Shown piece after piece: positions 46,550-58,600 of a stretch of 64,000 nucleotides of DNA (its first letter is position 1; each line of letters begins with the position of its first letter). Made by a program: the position numbers and the translations under genes. The DNA is from Crambe crambe (lineage: Eukaryota; Porifera; Demospongiae; Poecilosclerida; Crambeidae). The notes under the pieces were generated by a model. It had not been told where the DNA came from. It ran no database searches and saw nothing but the letters and a program-made list of their open reading frames with translations. Location of the stretch: the NCBI GenBank assembly GCA_963924555.1, contig OZ004593.1:4522480-4586479 (forward strand), in the 5' to 3' direction.

Positions 46550-46939
46550 ATGGCTGTACCTGTGTCAGTGAGAAAAAAGGGAAAATCAAAGCTCAGGCAG
46601 TGGACTAATGAAAGTATACTAGAAGCTCTTCAAGCAGTTCGTAATGGCACTTTTGGAGTCAATCGAGCAGCGTTGGAATACAATATACCACCTACTACCC
46701 TGAAGGATAGAGTTAGTGGCCGAGTTGCTCACAGCACTGCTTCTGGCCGTAAGCCCTACCTGACAAAAGAAGAGGAAAAAGAGCTGGTGGATTTTCTCAT
46801 GCTCTGCAGCAAACTCGGCTATGGTAAGACAAGAAAAGAAGTTCTGGTAGGAGTGGAAACAAGTCTAAAGAGAAAAGGGGGGAAGTTGGAGAAGAGAAAA
46901 AGATTCAGAGGGAGCAAGGCCAAAAAATTGAAGTTATAG
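46550..46939 (+). pseudogene. Pogo/Jerky-like transposase, N-terminal part only
   Basis: 129 aa beginning MAVPVSVRKKGKSK. It contains a Psq helix-turn-helix (WTNESILEALQAVRNGTFGV ... EYNIPPTTLKDRVSG) and a second helical segment (LGYGKTRKEVLVGVETSLKR). It stops after a basic tail (KRFRGSKAKKLKL). The DDE catalytic domain is missing, so it cannot transpose. A truncated DNA-binding protein of this kind could still bind transposon ends if expressed. Confidence 0.7.
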
Positions 46940-47260
46940 CATTTCCATTGAATAGCTTATCTTAAGAGCTCTTGAATGTGCCACCATGGATAGCTCACCT
47001 GACTGGTACAACAGCTATAAACTACAACCCTACTTATCAAGGGCATCACTTTTGGAATCTTAATCTTGGATCAGTAATGTCTGCTGGAGATATTCCCAAT
47101 TCAGTTCAGTCAACTGAAGACATTGATGTAGACTACTACTCAAATGGCAAGGTTGAGCTTAAAGATAAGGAGACAGGCACTATGATGTCCACTCGTTTCT
47201 TCTAAAGTATACATGAACTTGATTATGACTTGTATATTTGCAAAAGTAGTGAATTAATGT
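46940..47260 (+). other. Small open frame of unknown nature
   Basis: 77 aa at 46972-47205 (WIAHLTGTTAINYNPTYQGH ...), no recognisable family. Confidence 0.3.
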
Positions 47261-47261
47261 G

Positions 47262-47640
47262 TATAGTGTATATAGTGTGTGATAGTAATGAGAGTGTGCC
47301 AGACTATTCAGTGTATATTTTATATTACGAACAAAGACCTGTCAAGATTATCTTTCTAGAAGCCAAGATATCCAATTCCATAAATATCCATTCCGTATGC
47401 CAATGTATTGCAACTGATACAGAGATGCCCTATTACAAATTCTGTCGGTCTCTCCATACTATCAAAAGATGTTGGTGGTAATGATTTGAAACTCAATATT
47501 CAGTGGAAGAATTCCGAAGGGGAAAAACCTCATGTTCATTCATGTCATCAAATATAGGGAAAAAATTGCACCGTTCCACTGATGATGGGTTTTGTATAGA
47601 AGCTGAAATGTTTGGATGATATTGTTATGCTAAACTAACT
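47262..47640 (+). repeat. Dispersed repeat, partner of 11010-11310
   Basis: Same block order as the 11-kb copy. It includes an inserted segment that reads VYILYYEQRPVKIIFLEAK, which may be the original coding part of the repeat. A 17-bp unit (AAGTAACTTGCAGATT) is tandemly repeated just downstream at about 47643-47690. Confidence 0.7.
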
Positions 47641-47809
47641 ACTAAGTAACTTGCAGATTAAGTAACTTGCAGATTAAGTAACTAAGCTAATGTCCCAGCT
47701 AGTAGTCTTCTCCTTTCCCTACTCAGCACACTTTCAGATCGATACTTTATTCAAGCGCCCATGCACCAGGGATCGAAACATTGTGGGGGAAAAATTGTGG
47801 GGCTGATCA

Positions 47810-48640
47810 GTGCAGCTGACTCAGCCGGACCATCAACTCAGCAAGACGAGAACAACAAGGATGTTGCCAACACCACCACCACCACTGCCACTGCCAAAAC
47901 TATGCAAAAATAGTATCAGTTCAGCCTGTCAAATTTTGATTGACATCAGTGCTCTGAAGATCCTTAGATTGATCAGAGCAAAGAAAATGAAGACCTCTAT
48001 GCTTCAAGTAAGAATAGACTCAGATACATTACTAAGTGACGGTTTGAAGTTGTACAAGGATCCAAATCTTGACATAACTCGTCCTATTGAAGTAACTTAT
48101 AAAGGTAAGATGAATGGCTTAGCTATAGCTATTATACCATGTCATTATTATTATTTAGACCAAATGGCCTTGGACTTTGGTGGTGTTAGAAGACAATTTT
48201 TTTCCGATCTTCAAGAAATTACATTGTCCACCAGCCTAAACTTATTTGAGCGAAATGACTTGTATTTGTTGCCGTCAATCAATCAGGAGGCCTATATTTG
48301 TGGCCATTATAAAATGCTGGGCAAATTGATCCTCCATTCCATCTTGCAAGAGGGCCCAGGGTTCCCCTACTTTCCCCCATCCCTCTATTACTACATCTGC
48401 ACAGGGTCAGTTGAAGTGGCAATGGAAGATTATTGTGGATGAGGTAAATAGCTAAGAAAATTATTAATCCACCATAATTATAATTAGATTCAAGTGTGTG
48501 CTGACAATGAGGCACTTCAGGAAGTATCCCAAACCTCCATGTGTGCAGAACTACTTGAGAGATGTGGCTGCCATCATAGACTATATAGGTTCCAACATGG
48601 ACTAATCATCTTGCATGTGGGTATAAAATATATCTTTACA
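47810..48640 (+). pseudogene. HECT-domain fragment (E3 ubiquitin-ligase-like)
   Basis: The exon ending at 48114 encodes LQVRIDSDTLLSDGLKLYKD and ITRPIEVTYKG. A 44-nt intron follows, then 48159 onward reads ALDFGGVRRQFFSDLQEITL, LNLFERNDLYLLPSINQEAY, KMLGKLILHSILQEGPGFPY and SLYYYICTGSVEVAME. This is the N-lobe side of the HECT-like domain carried by many sponge and cnidarian repeat-associated proteins. A later piece (48490-48610, EALQEVSQTSMCAELLERCG) may continue it. The C-lobe with the catalytic Cys is not seen. Either a gene fragment or cargo of a transposon. Confidence 0.75.
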
Positions 48641-48791
48641 TGCTCATTATATTGACCCAACATCAGAAGAAGATCAGAAATGCCAAGGAGTGCAGAGAAC
48701 ACAACAACACTGGATAAAAGAGTTTAGTTTATAGCTATGCATCTGATCGTTTGAGCATTATATTATTGGCTGGAGAATGGCTGTCATTGTA

Positions 48792-50350
48792 TCCAGAAAC
48801 CAGCAGCCCAACTTGATCCCACAGCCGACAACCCCAAAGACATCCAGCCCATCGAAGTGGTGTCTTCAGGGAGGCAGAGGTTTGGTAGCACCAAATCAAT
48901 GAAGTCCCATCCCGTAGATACTCCCATCTTGGTAGAGTTTAAGAAGTAAGTAAATTCCTCATTAGATTAGGCAATTGAACTCGGTCATCTCTAGATTCCT
49001 TGGCTCTCTTGCTGGCGGCCAGAAGAAGCCCAACCAGCAAAAGGAGATGGCCGTTGACTTGGGGAAGTTCCTCCACTTCTCCTCACCAGAATCTATCGAT
49101 GTAACTGATGTCACCAAGATGAAATGCATCGAGGCCTACGTGGAGGAGCTACAAAAGAGGAGGATAGGGCCCAGTGGAATCACCAACAAGTTGAACACGC
49201 TGTGCTTTGCACAGACCTTCTTAATTCAACAGTAAGACAACAATGCTATGTCACAAACTACTGTTAGTGATACTTATTTCCTCATACAGGATGCCAGACG
49301 AACCAACCAAAGAAGATGAATCTCTGGCCTCAAAGGCCCAGATATGCCGAGTAAAAACAAATTCATTGAAGAAGGGCCTGGCAAGGCACAAAAACCTATT
49401 ATCTGCCAAAAAGAAAGATCTGCTGTCTCGACAGCTGCAGCCACCAGAAGACCTGACAATGTTCCTGCAGTCTGACGAGACTTTCGAAGAAGATACTGAA
49501 GATTGCCCACAGGGACCCAAAGGACATTGTTGTTAGAAGGTATGCGACTACATGTGCACGTCTTCTACAGCCAGTGTCCATTCTATGATTTCACTTGCAG
49601 ATTCCTCATGTGCTACCTCGTGTACACCAATTTTCAACGCCAAGGAGCAGTGGCAAACATGACCGCTGGGGAGGTACTCTCCACGGACAAGTGCAACAAT
49701 TACAGAATCGTGATGGTTTGGGACCACAAAACGGTCTCCACACATGGATTGGCAAGGATCGCCGTCCATATACGAGTCTACCAATTGCTCCTGAAGTATG
49801 TTGTCTATAATAGCCATACGCATGAGAGTATACCAGCTATTGTTCAGGTACATGGAACCCAAGATAGGGGCAGATCTCGTGTTCACCACAGAGGGCGGGG
49901 AAAAAGTCACACACGTGGCCGTAGAGCTCGAAAAGCTCGGTGAGTGCTTTGGAAAAAAATTTAACATCACCCCAACGCTCAACTGCAAGCAAATTGCCAC
50001 CTCAATTGGACAAACTGGAACAGATGCCGACGTAAGGGCAACGGCAAGTTACCTTTCACACTCCCTCAATGTACACCAGTCCTCATATCAACAAAAAAGT
50101 AACACGGAGGAGACCATGAAGAGGTATAACAAATATTTTTTTTATCAATTATGTAAGAGGTTGATACATCCAGTTGAATCAGACGGCCCCGGTCCCTCAG
50201 GAACCAGCGAGGACCAGAGAAGGTATACAATCCCTCTGTCAATATAATTACTTAGGTAAGAACTTACCATGTATTTGACAGGACCGATGAAAGCGACGAG
50301 GATTTCGATCCTCCCCCTCCCACCCGAGTGCAGAAAAGGGCTAGGGCTAG
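48792..50350 (+). pseudogene. Crypton-type tyrosine recombinase, copy 1
   Basis: Exons: about 48792-48945 (RQRFGSTKSMKSHPVDTPIL), 48994-49231 (SLAGGQKKPNQQKEMAVDLG, KRRIGPSGITNKLNTLCFAQ), about 49289-49552 (KKGLARHKNLLSAKKKDLLS), 49602-about 49796 (FLMCYLVYTNFQRQGAVANM, DHKTVSTHGLARIAVHIRVY) and 49848-50123 (VELEKLGECFGKKFNITPT, YLSHSLNVHQSSYQ). The order is that of Crypton recombinases: R in RQGAV, the HKT block, and H/Y in LSHS...SSY. The expected second Arg position reads LNCKQ here but LNRKQ in copy 2. A one-base slip near 49490 (EEDTEDC where copy 2 gives EEILKIA) breaks the frame. Short exons follow to 50350. Function: site-specific DNA recombination by a tyrosine nucleophile. Confidence 0.78.
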
Positions 50351-50384
50351 GTATGCAACCTCTCTGTCGATAAGAACTTATAAC

Positions 50385-50640
50385 GGGAGCCGCGAGGTTA
50401 GGCTAGGTTCACACAGTGGGCTAAAATAGCCATGAGGTTAGACTAGGTTTACGACGGTGGGGTAAAATAGCCATGAGGCGGGATGAAACAAACATGAGGT
50501 TTATAACGGTGTAGCCATGAGGTTTATAACGGTGTAGCCATGAGGTTAGGGCCAGGTTTACACGGTGGGGTAAGATAGCCATGAGGTTAAGGCTAGGTAT
50601 ATAATGGTGGGGTGAAATAAGGATAGAAAGAAAGTTATAT
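50385..50640 (+). repeat. Minisatellite with CCATGAGGTTTA units
   Basis: Units of 30-60 bp built from ATAGCCATGAGGTTAGGCTA, GGTTTACACGGTGGGGTAAA and ATGAGGTTTATAACGGTGTA. Immediately 3' of Crypton copy 1. Confidence 0.8.
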
Positions 50641-52457
50641 CAACTTTGAAAAGTGGTTACAAAATAACTACTCTGGTGGGAAGCCATCCACTGAAGAGTG
50701 GATTGCCATTGCAGAGAATTACCCCCCTTCCAGAAGGATGTACTAGTTCCAAACTCTGTACCATCACACACTTATAATTACTCACCTCCATTATGGTAGC
50801 CAACCAACAACGTACAGTACATAGATACAGCTAGCTAGCTTTTTAGGAACCACGAGGCATGCGTGTGCACAATTCATTCACTTTATGAGCATGCACATAA
50901 TGATGGGAACATTCCAGAACAGGAAAAACTCTTTGTAATAAAACCTTTCAGTCATTATCTAAACTGAAAAGACATTATTCAACCAACAAGCACAAAGGAT
51001 TTGAAAGATACCAGGAAATGAACAAGATTGCAAAGCAAGACCAAGGTCTCCTATTCACCCTGGATGTGATTCTGTGTTCAGCCTCCCTCCTAAGTTATCA
51101 CACATCACTGAAAATCAAGATGAGAATGATTTAGTTACCAGCTGCAGAGTAAATGAACCTGTAGATATATAGACCAGATTGATAGATAATTGCAATAGGC
51201 TCCCTTCTCGGCTCTCTGCAAGTCATTTTATATATGCTAATAGCCTCAGACCAGTGGTATGTGACTATAACAAGAATTCATAATTATTATATTCAACAGA
51301 GTGATAGTAGTTTGCACTATGTATGCACCATGTGCAAAGACATGGATCCATATGCACCCAGTATCGCTACACTAAAAATATAAAGTTACCGGGATATTGT
51401 AAGCCAAAAAGGTACTTCATCTTATAGATTGAACTTTTCTATTATTATTATTGTTCTATTCCAATATGGGTACTCCTTTTTATGTCAATCTACCATCAAC
51501 GATCATAATTATCACAATACCTTCAAAATGAAATTGTAGCAACCAAGCTGGAGAGGTATCCAACATACACGAAGGATGCCTTAGAGAGTAAGCCATTGAA
51601 ATTAAAATCAGGAGCCTTTCAAGGTTATTTCAGAGAACTGTTTCAGAGTTGCCGATGGAATGATCACCCCATGTACTCTACCACCTTTTCCATTGGAAAT
51701 GTGGTGGTATTTAAACTTGGTTCAATAATAGGATTTGGAAAAATTATAAAGTGGTAATGATATAAAAGAGAGGAAAAAGACTATTTCCATGGTCTAGAAT
51801 GTCCTCTAAACCTCCCTATGCAACCACCACAAATCACTTCTTGGTAGAGATTTCAAAAGATGTGTGGAAGACACTTTCAAAGGTACTAATCATGTATGCA
51901 AAAATCGATCATGACTGAGTTATGGGTCACGTGAAGTAGTATGAATTGCCACGTGATAGGAAACAGCTTCTTAGGCTTTCTAATCATTGATGCTACCGGA
52001 CTCCATTACTATGATAATCTCTATCTATTTAAAGCACACCTAAGTAGGAATGCATCAGTTACAATAGGTGTATCATTAGGAACCCAGTGATAGCTTAGTT
52101 TACCGGTTGGACCTGGAACTAGGCATAGGAATGAGCAATCCCTAAAGTTAGCATACCATTAGAATGCTCTATGAATAAGCTACAATTTGATACCTAAAGA
52201 TTAAAGAAAGACTCAAGTATAAGGAAGTTATGGACAAAAAAATGGTATAATCCTCCCTTAAAGCATATAATTGCTGCTTGACTCAGCTGAGAATTGGGCT
52301 AAGGCTGCATACAACTACAACTCAAGAAGACAGATTGGAAGAATTGAAGAGTGAGCTTCCCTTTATAAAAAGTGGTGGGAAGAATCATCAGCTCGAACTG
52401 CCTGATTCATTGAGAACTGCAAGATTGCTCTACTTAGCTTAGTTTTCGTCAGCAGGA
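50641..52457. other. No gene seen
   Basis: About 1.8 kb of AT-rich DNA without supported coding or repeat structure. Confidence 0.5.
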
Positions 52458-52865
52458 ATGTGTGTTTTCCTTGCTTTTAAAATATCCCTTATGCTTCAAT
52501 GTAATAACAGAGTGAATTGCATTGTAATTTCCTGGGTACGAACAATGGTAATGAGTTCAGCAAAGACATCGGTGTGGATTCCGACTTATACTCCCCCCCC
52601 CTCCCCCCCAGACTACCAAAATATCGATATGTTCATGGGATGTACTGATCCAGTTGTAGTAAGGTGTAAATCTCTGGATTTACCAAAAATTCTTATTGTT
52701 GGTCCTGGGGGACCTGTTAGTATTAGCCTACGGTTAGTTCAGGTTCCTCATCAGCCACTTGGTGATGAATGGTTATTAAAAAACAATAACTATTCATGTC
52801 ATCCACTGCACCCACAGTGGACACACTCCACAATCTTTCCCTGTGAATCAAGTGGGTCAGATTAG
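52458..52865 (+). other. Open frame of unknown nature
   Basis: 135 aa, with a proline-rich YTPPPSPPDY segment and ILIVGPGGPVSI. No family recognised. It contains a C-rich run near 52593-52609. Confidence 0.25.
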
Positions 52866-52935
52866 TGCGACAGTGGATGGTGTCAGATAATGACTTATAC
52901 TTCTAATTTGCTTTTCGGTACAACATACACAATTT

Positions 52936-53240
52936 GTGCCAAAGTTGGTATCTCCAGCAGAGATTGCCAACGTTGGTATCTCTTTGCTGAATACAGAAAA
53001 GGCAGCAGAGATTGCCAAAGTTGGTATCTCTTGGCTGAATACAGCAAAGGCAGTAGCCAAAGTTGGTATCTCTTGGCTGAATACAGAAAAGGCAGCAGAG
53101 ATTGCCAAAGTTGGTATCTCTTGGCTGAATACAGCAAAGGCAGTAGCCAAAGTTGGTATCTCTTGGCTGAATACAGCAAAGGCAGTAGCCAAAGTTGGTA
53201 TCTCTTGGCTGAATACAGCGAAGGCAGCAGAGATTTTCAT
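52936..53240 (+). repeat. 42/48-bp tandem repeat, open in most frames
   Basis: Seven occurrences of TTGGTATCTC start at 52945, 52973, 53021, 53063, 53111, 53153 and 53195 (spacings 28, 48, 42, 48, 42, 42). Units are AAAGTTGGTATCTCTTGGCT plus GAATACAGCAAAGGCAGTAG, with a 6-bp longer variant. Both lengths are multiples of three, so the frame is kept. One plus frame encodes repeats of AKVGISWLNTAKAV and AKVGISWLNTEKAAEI, amphipathic helix-like. A conventional gene around it is not evident. Confidence 0.85.
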
Positions 53241-53314
53241 AGCCAGGCAAGCACAAAACATAAGAGGACACTAAATTTTATACTGTATTGCCAGGCACTG
53301 ATATAGTGTGAGTT

Positions 53315-54880
53315 GACTTTGGTATTACAGTGAATACTTAGTTCTCAAGGTGGATGCCTGTTTGAGAGGTTTAGTCATAAGCATTTCTATACTAATTAAA
53401 GATAAAATAAAACAACACGAACTAAAAATGAAATAAATAAATAAAACAGTAATAACAATTGAATTGACATTAGCAACTGGAAAATAAAATAAAATATCTT
53501 ATTGTAGTCCACAGAGTGGGTTACAGATCAAGCTAGGAAATAAATGTGAGAAGATTTAGCTCAACACATAAGATAGAAAGTACAAACAGGACTGATCCAC
53601 CAAATCAGATGATTAATAATAATAATGTAGGATACATCAAGTATTTTGAGAGCATCTGGAGAGCAAAAATGCAGTTCTTGTAATTCTGTAGTGCAACTGA
53701 AGTGGTCCCTTGATAGAGTAAAGTTAATTATTTTCGAATAGCTACAATGTTCTCCTTAAATTACTCCCCTAAGCTGTATGTCATGAGATCTATCCAAATA
53801 TGAAGGACATCAGGAACCAGTACTACTGAAGAGAGACGGAAGCACATTCAATCTGGAGTTTAAGACTACACTGCATGGAGTGGATCTAGTCGTGAGAGGG
53901 GTGAATGAAGCACTGGGAAGCTGGACAAGTTGTCTTGTCCAGCATAAAGGAATTTCAAGATATGAAGGCCTGCATAACGGAAGATATGAAGCGTGCAATG
54001 GAAGCTGGAGTGGGGGTGAGAAGAAGCAACAGGGAAAAAGTGTACGAATCAATTGGGCACCTGATGGATTTTTTACAAAAATTCAGAGCTATACATACAT
54101 ATACGTTCACAGCGTATATGTGACAGCGTCGAAAGATATGATCCCATTTCACTTAAAGATCACTGTAAAAGGCTAGATAGTATAAAGGAAATTCGAACCT
54201 TGGGAGATGAAGGATAATTACTAGAGTAAAATAGGCATTAGCAGCTATATCGAAAAGATTCTTCAGTCCCATTATGTAGCACAGCAAGATAATATTGAAA
54301 GAGATATGTTTCTTATTCCAACAAGCTATGTTTATCATTTCAACTCAGGAGCTGAAAAATCTTTCATTCTACCAACACGAGTCCGATCCTCATGGTCAAA
54401 ACAGGAGCATTGGTTGAAGTCACAAAAATTAATGGATATTGAATTACAAAGTAGTTAACATGAAGTTCAAAAAACAAACAAAAAACAATAAAACAAAACA
54501 AAAAAACAACAATAAAAAACTCACTTTGTTATAAACAAAAATGTATGAAGCAGTTATGAAACGTATTCTCTAAGTGCACCAGAACTCCTTGCATGAACAA
54601 TGCAGAAATAAAACTAACATGTCAAAAATGTAATAGACAAACAAACAAAACAAACTAACAATAAGTTGATAAAAATGATAACTACTAATCCAATCACTAA
54701 TATGGTAAAATGTGTTGGTAGACAGTATTATGCTTATGATTAACTCTCAAACAGGAAATCATATGAAAACGTTAAGTACTTACCATGAACACCAGTTTAA
54801 GCATCAGATCAGCTGCAAGGGCTAAGGTTAGCCCCTGGGGGATCTTATACGCCATGTCCAACTTCAGTACAAGATTCAAA
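53315..54880 (+). repeat. Long dispersed repeat, copy B (partner 44583-46110)
   Basis: Colinear with copy A, including TGGATGCCTGTTTGAGAGGT, the AGCATCTGGAGAGCAAAA block, a better preserved frame (KHWEAGQVVLSSIKEFQDMK ... REKVYESIGHLMDFLQKF, 53905-54123) and the final GGCTAAGGTTAGCCCC. The frame shows features of a coiled-coil segment. The family is unidentified. Confidence 0.8.
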
Positions 54881-55680
54881 TGGGGTTTTAGATCGACAAA
54901 AACAGGATTACGACAGGAGAAGAAACAAGGAAAAAGAAGATAAAGAACAACTAAAACAGTCGATAAATGAAACTTTTACAAAGTTAAGAAAGTAATATTG
55001 TTCCTGGGATACCTCTGACTGTAAGAGAGCTAGATGAAGCACTCTACAGCAGTGGGAATGTACCAACGAGACTAATAAGAAATCTTACCATTTTCTTCAC
55101 AAGGGATATACTAGCCTCCTCTTGTGCTTATGGGGGAGGCTCTTGACTAGCTGCATGCCTGAGTAAGTTCAGAGGAGGACAAGGAGCCGGAGCAAAAAGA
55201 CAATGAAATGGAGGTGCTGAGAAAGAAAGTGAACCATCTAGATGTTGGATGAGAGGGCAAAAAAAGGGAAGACAAGAGACAAAGGAGGGAAGACAAGAGA
55301 CAAAGGAGGGAAGAAAGACAAGCCAAAGAAAGATTAAAAGAAAAAGAAGAAGGTGAGGAGGGGGAGGAATGGGGTTTAGATCGACTAAAATTGTTAGAAA
55401 AGGATTAAGACAGGAGGAGGAACAAGGGGAAAAAAAGATAAAGAAAAAAGAACAACTCGAACAATTGATAGAAATTTTTATAAAATATTGTTATAATTTG
55501 GCGAGCAAAGCGAGCCACTCTCTGGTCATGTCAACGGGAGCTCGAGATATATATATATATATACGTTTGTCAATAGCTAGCAGGCATAATTAATAATACG
55601 CATGCGCATACGTTCGTACGTCAAAAAAATTATCATTGCACATGCGCTGAACCAATTGCTAAGCGACTCTGCTACTATAG
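54881..55680 (+). other. Purine-rich region with repeated modules
   Basis: TAGATCGAC-A-AA...GGATTA(C/A)GACAGGA occurs twice (54890 and 55378). AGGGAAGACAAGAGACAAAGG is tandemly repeated near 55266-55310. A stretch at 55020-55110 (TAGATGAAGCACTCTACAGC) is shared with 61127-61205, where it encodes LDEALYSSGNVPMRLIKNLA. These look like pieces of a charged, coiled-coil repeat protein. An (AT)n run is at 55545-55562. Confidence 0.5.
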
Positions 55681-55681
55681 T

Positions 55682-58600
55682 ATGGAGCCACCAAAGGCTA
55701 AAAAGAGAAGAACTAGGCTGGACGAAAGGAATGAGAGAGACAGAGCTAGAAGGAGAGCAAAGACTGAAGAACAAAAGAAAGCCAGATTAGCTAAAAGAAA
55801 TGAGAGGGATAGGGCCAGAAGAAAGACAGAATCTACTATGGAGAGAGCTGCCAGGTTGGAAGTCATGCATGCTCTACAGCACAAGAGGCTGGCCACTGAG
55901 ACACCTGAAGAGAGAGATACCAGGTTGGAGGGCATGCGTGCTCTACAGCACAAGAGGCTGGCCACTGAGACACCTGAAGATAGGAATGCCAGGTTGGAGG
56001 GTATGCGTGCTCTACAGCACAAGAGGCTGGCCACTGAGACACCTGAAAAGAGAGATGCCAGGTTGGAGGGCATGCGTGCTATACAGCAACGGAGACTGGC
56101 CACTGAGACACCCAAAGAGAGAGCAACAAGATTGGAACACTTGCAGCAGAACAGGAATGGCCGTCAGAAAACACACCTCCCCTTGCTTGAACAGAGTTGC
56201 ATTCGAGACAAGATGCTAAAATTTCACCAGGAAATTTCAATGATACAGATCTCAGCATGCTCCACTTGCATGGAGAAATTTTCTGGGATGAAGCTGACTT
56301 CACAGTCTGAATGTCTGAGGTGTAGTCGAGACAAACTTTCCCCAAAACTCTATTCCACTGCCAACAACATGACCCCTGGACCTGTTCCACCAGAGCTACA
56401 GGTACAAGTCATAAAATTTACAGTAAAAATTTTCATTTGTGTGTGCATGTGAATTAATGAAAATTCTTTCATTGGGTAAAGGCTCTGTCACAGGCAGAAG
56501 AGATGCTAATCTCACGAGTGATGCCCCTCATGTCCATCTACCGCCTTCCTCATGGGCAATATGGATACAGGGACCATGTGATCAACCTGCCACAGGACGT
56601 CACCATGTTTGCTACCAGCCTTCCAAGGCTTCCCACAGAGCTTGACGTCCTGCTTGTGAGGAAGGAGGGGTCTGACAACTCCCACCGCGACTTCAGAGTC
56701 AGGCGGTCGATAGTTATGCATGCTCTGCAGTGGTTGAAGCAGCATAATAAGTACTACAAGAATATAGAGATCAATTACGCTGCCCTGAGTCAACTGCCAA
56801 CTGATGGGGAACTGACTGGACTCCATACAATGGAGGACATTCTTGATAATGAGGAAGAACAGCAGCCTGCAGACGGTCAGGACCCCCATGACGTTGGCTC
56901 ATTCGTTCCTATTGCAGCACGGAAGATGACAGAGCAGGAAGCAGTGAGGAAGTCGATCACAAAATCTCAGTCTACAGCCCCCGAGCAGGTTGTGCCCTGG
57001 CCAGCCAGAGGTGATGATCCCATCAATGAGTTCACCACGGAGGGATACATCTCATGTGCCTTCCCCGCACTGCTGCCCACTGGTGCTGGAGACTTTGTAG
57101 CACCCCGTCAGCGTGCAGTCACCGTGGGAAACTACTTCAAGCACCTCATGAGGTATGGAGATGGCCAGTTTGCTAGGCACCCACGATTCCACTACTTTGC
57201 ACTGAACACTGAGATGAGGTGGCGTGCCCTGCAGACTGGCAGGATCTTTGTCAACCAGCACCCAAAAGATGCCCGTCTCTCTCTTGATGAATTGAGAGAC
57301 ATGGTGGGACGTGAGGGAGAGGTCTTCAGCAACCGAGTGTTGCACTATGGTGCCAGCCTGCGTGGCACCAGCCAGTACTGGTTCAAGCAGAGGAGCAGGC
57401 TCATTTCCATGGTGGACACCCTGGGACTGCCCACAGTGTTTTTCACACACAGCGCTGCTGATGGCCAGTGGCCTGAGCTGGCACGTCTTATTTGCCCTGA
57501 CAACCAGCATTGCAGTTCCAGTTGTAGCTCTGCAGTGTCAGAGAATCCAACAATTGCTGACTGGTTCTTCTTCCACCGAATCAGCAAGTTTCTCGACTCC
57601 TTCTACGTTGGCATTCTGGGGGCAAGCGACTATTGGTTCAGGTTTGAGTAGCAGCATCGTGGCAGTCCACACGTGCATGGGGTCGCCTGGTTTAAGGATG
57701 CACCCAAGGTGGAGCAGCTGCTAGCATCCCAGGAGGATTCCGATGTCATCACAGCCGCCGAGGAGATCACAACTTACGTCGATGACATCGTCAGCACCAT
57801 CAAACCCAGCTGTTGCACCCGATGGCAGCAATCTAGAGGGTGCTCCACTCCCAAAGACCAAACCTCACATTTGCAACAAGCCTTACGCTGAGGTGGAAGA
57901 CATCAACATGGACTTGGTTGACCTGATAGCCACCTGCCAATGCCACACGCGATGCTCGATGGCTTACTGTCTCAAGAAGAGGAGAGGGAACCAGGAGTGT
58001 CGTTTTGGCTTTCCAAAGCCCCTGCAGCCAGCAACATCAATCGCTACAGAAGAGGATGGAGAGCTGAAAGTGCTGACTGCACGCAATTATTCCCTGCTCA
58101 ACAGCTACAATCCCGTGCAGCTGTCTGCCTAGAGAGCCAATGTGGACATGCAGTATGTGGTGTCAAGACAGAGAGTCATCCAGTATGTGGCCAAGTATGC
58201 AACCAAGTCAGAGCCTCGCTCCAAGGCACTGAAGAGAGTGTTCAGCAACATCATGAGCACCATCAAGGAGGATGGTACCTCCCTGCAGGTTGTACAGAAG
58301 CTCCTGATCAACAGCGTTAGAGAGAGGGACTACTCTGCACAGGAAACTTGCCACCTGCTTCTTCAGCTACCCATGTTCAGAGCGTCACGCGACTTTGTCA
58401 TTCTGAGTCTCGACGGCTCCAGAGAAGTGGATGACACACTTGAAGATGACAGAGCCGTGACCCTGGACTCCCAGCTGGACCACTACATCGCCCGTCCTAC
58501 CACCCCACAGTTTGAGGAGCTCACTCTCTTGCAGTTTGTTCAGAAGTACAGGATCCCCAAGAGAGTTGATGATGACCTCGTCCACAGGACGAAGGAAGTT

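Noticed and set aside
49251-49581. Overlapping minus-strand frames in Crypton copy 1
   Set aside because: The plus-strand frame matches copy 2 and the family; these are antisense shadows.
55675-56115. 146-aa minus-strand frame with serine/leucine repeats
   Set aside because: Antisense shadow of the Helitron 69-bp repeats, kept open by the in-frame unit length.
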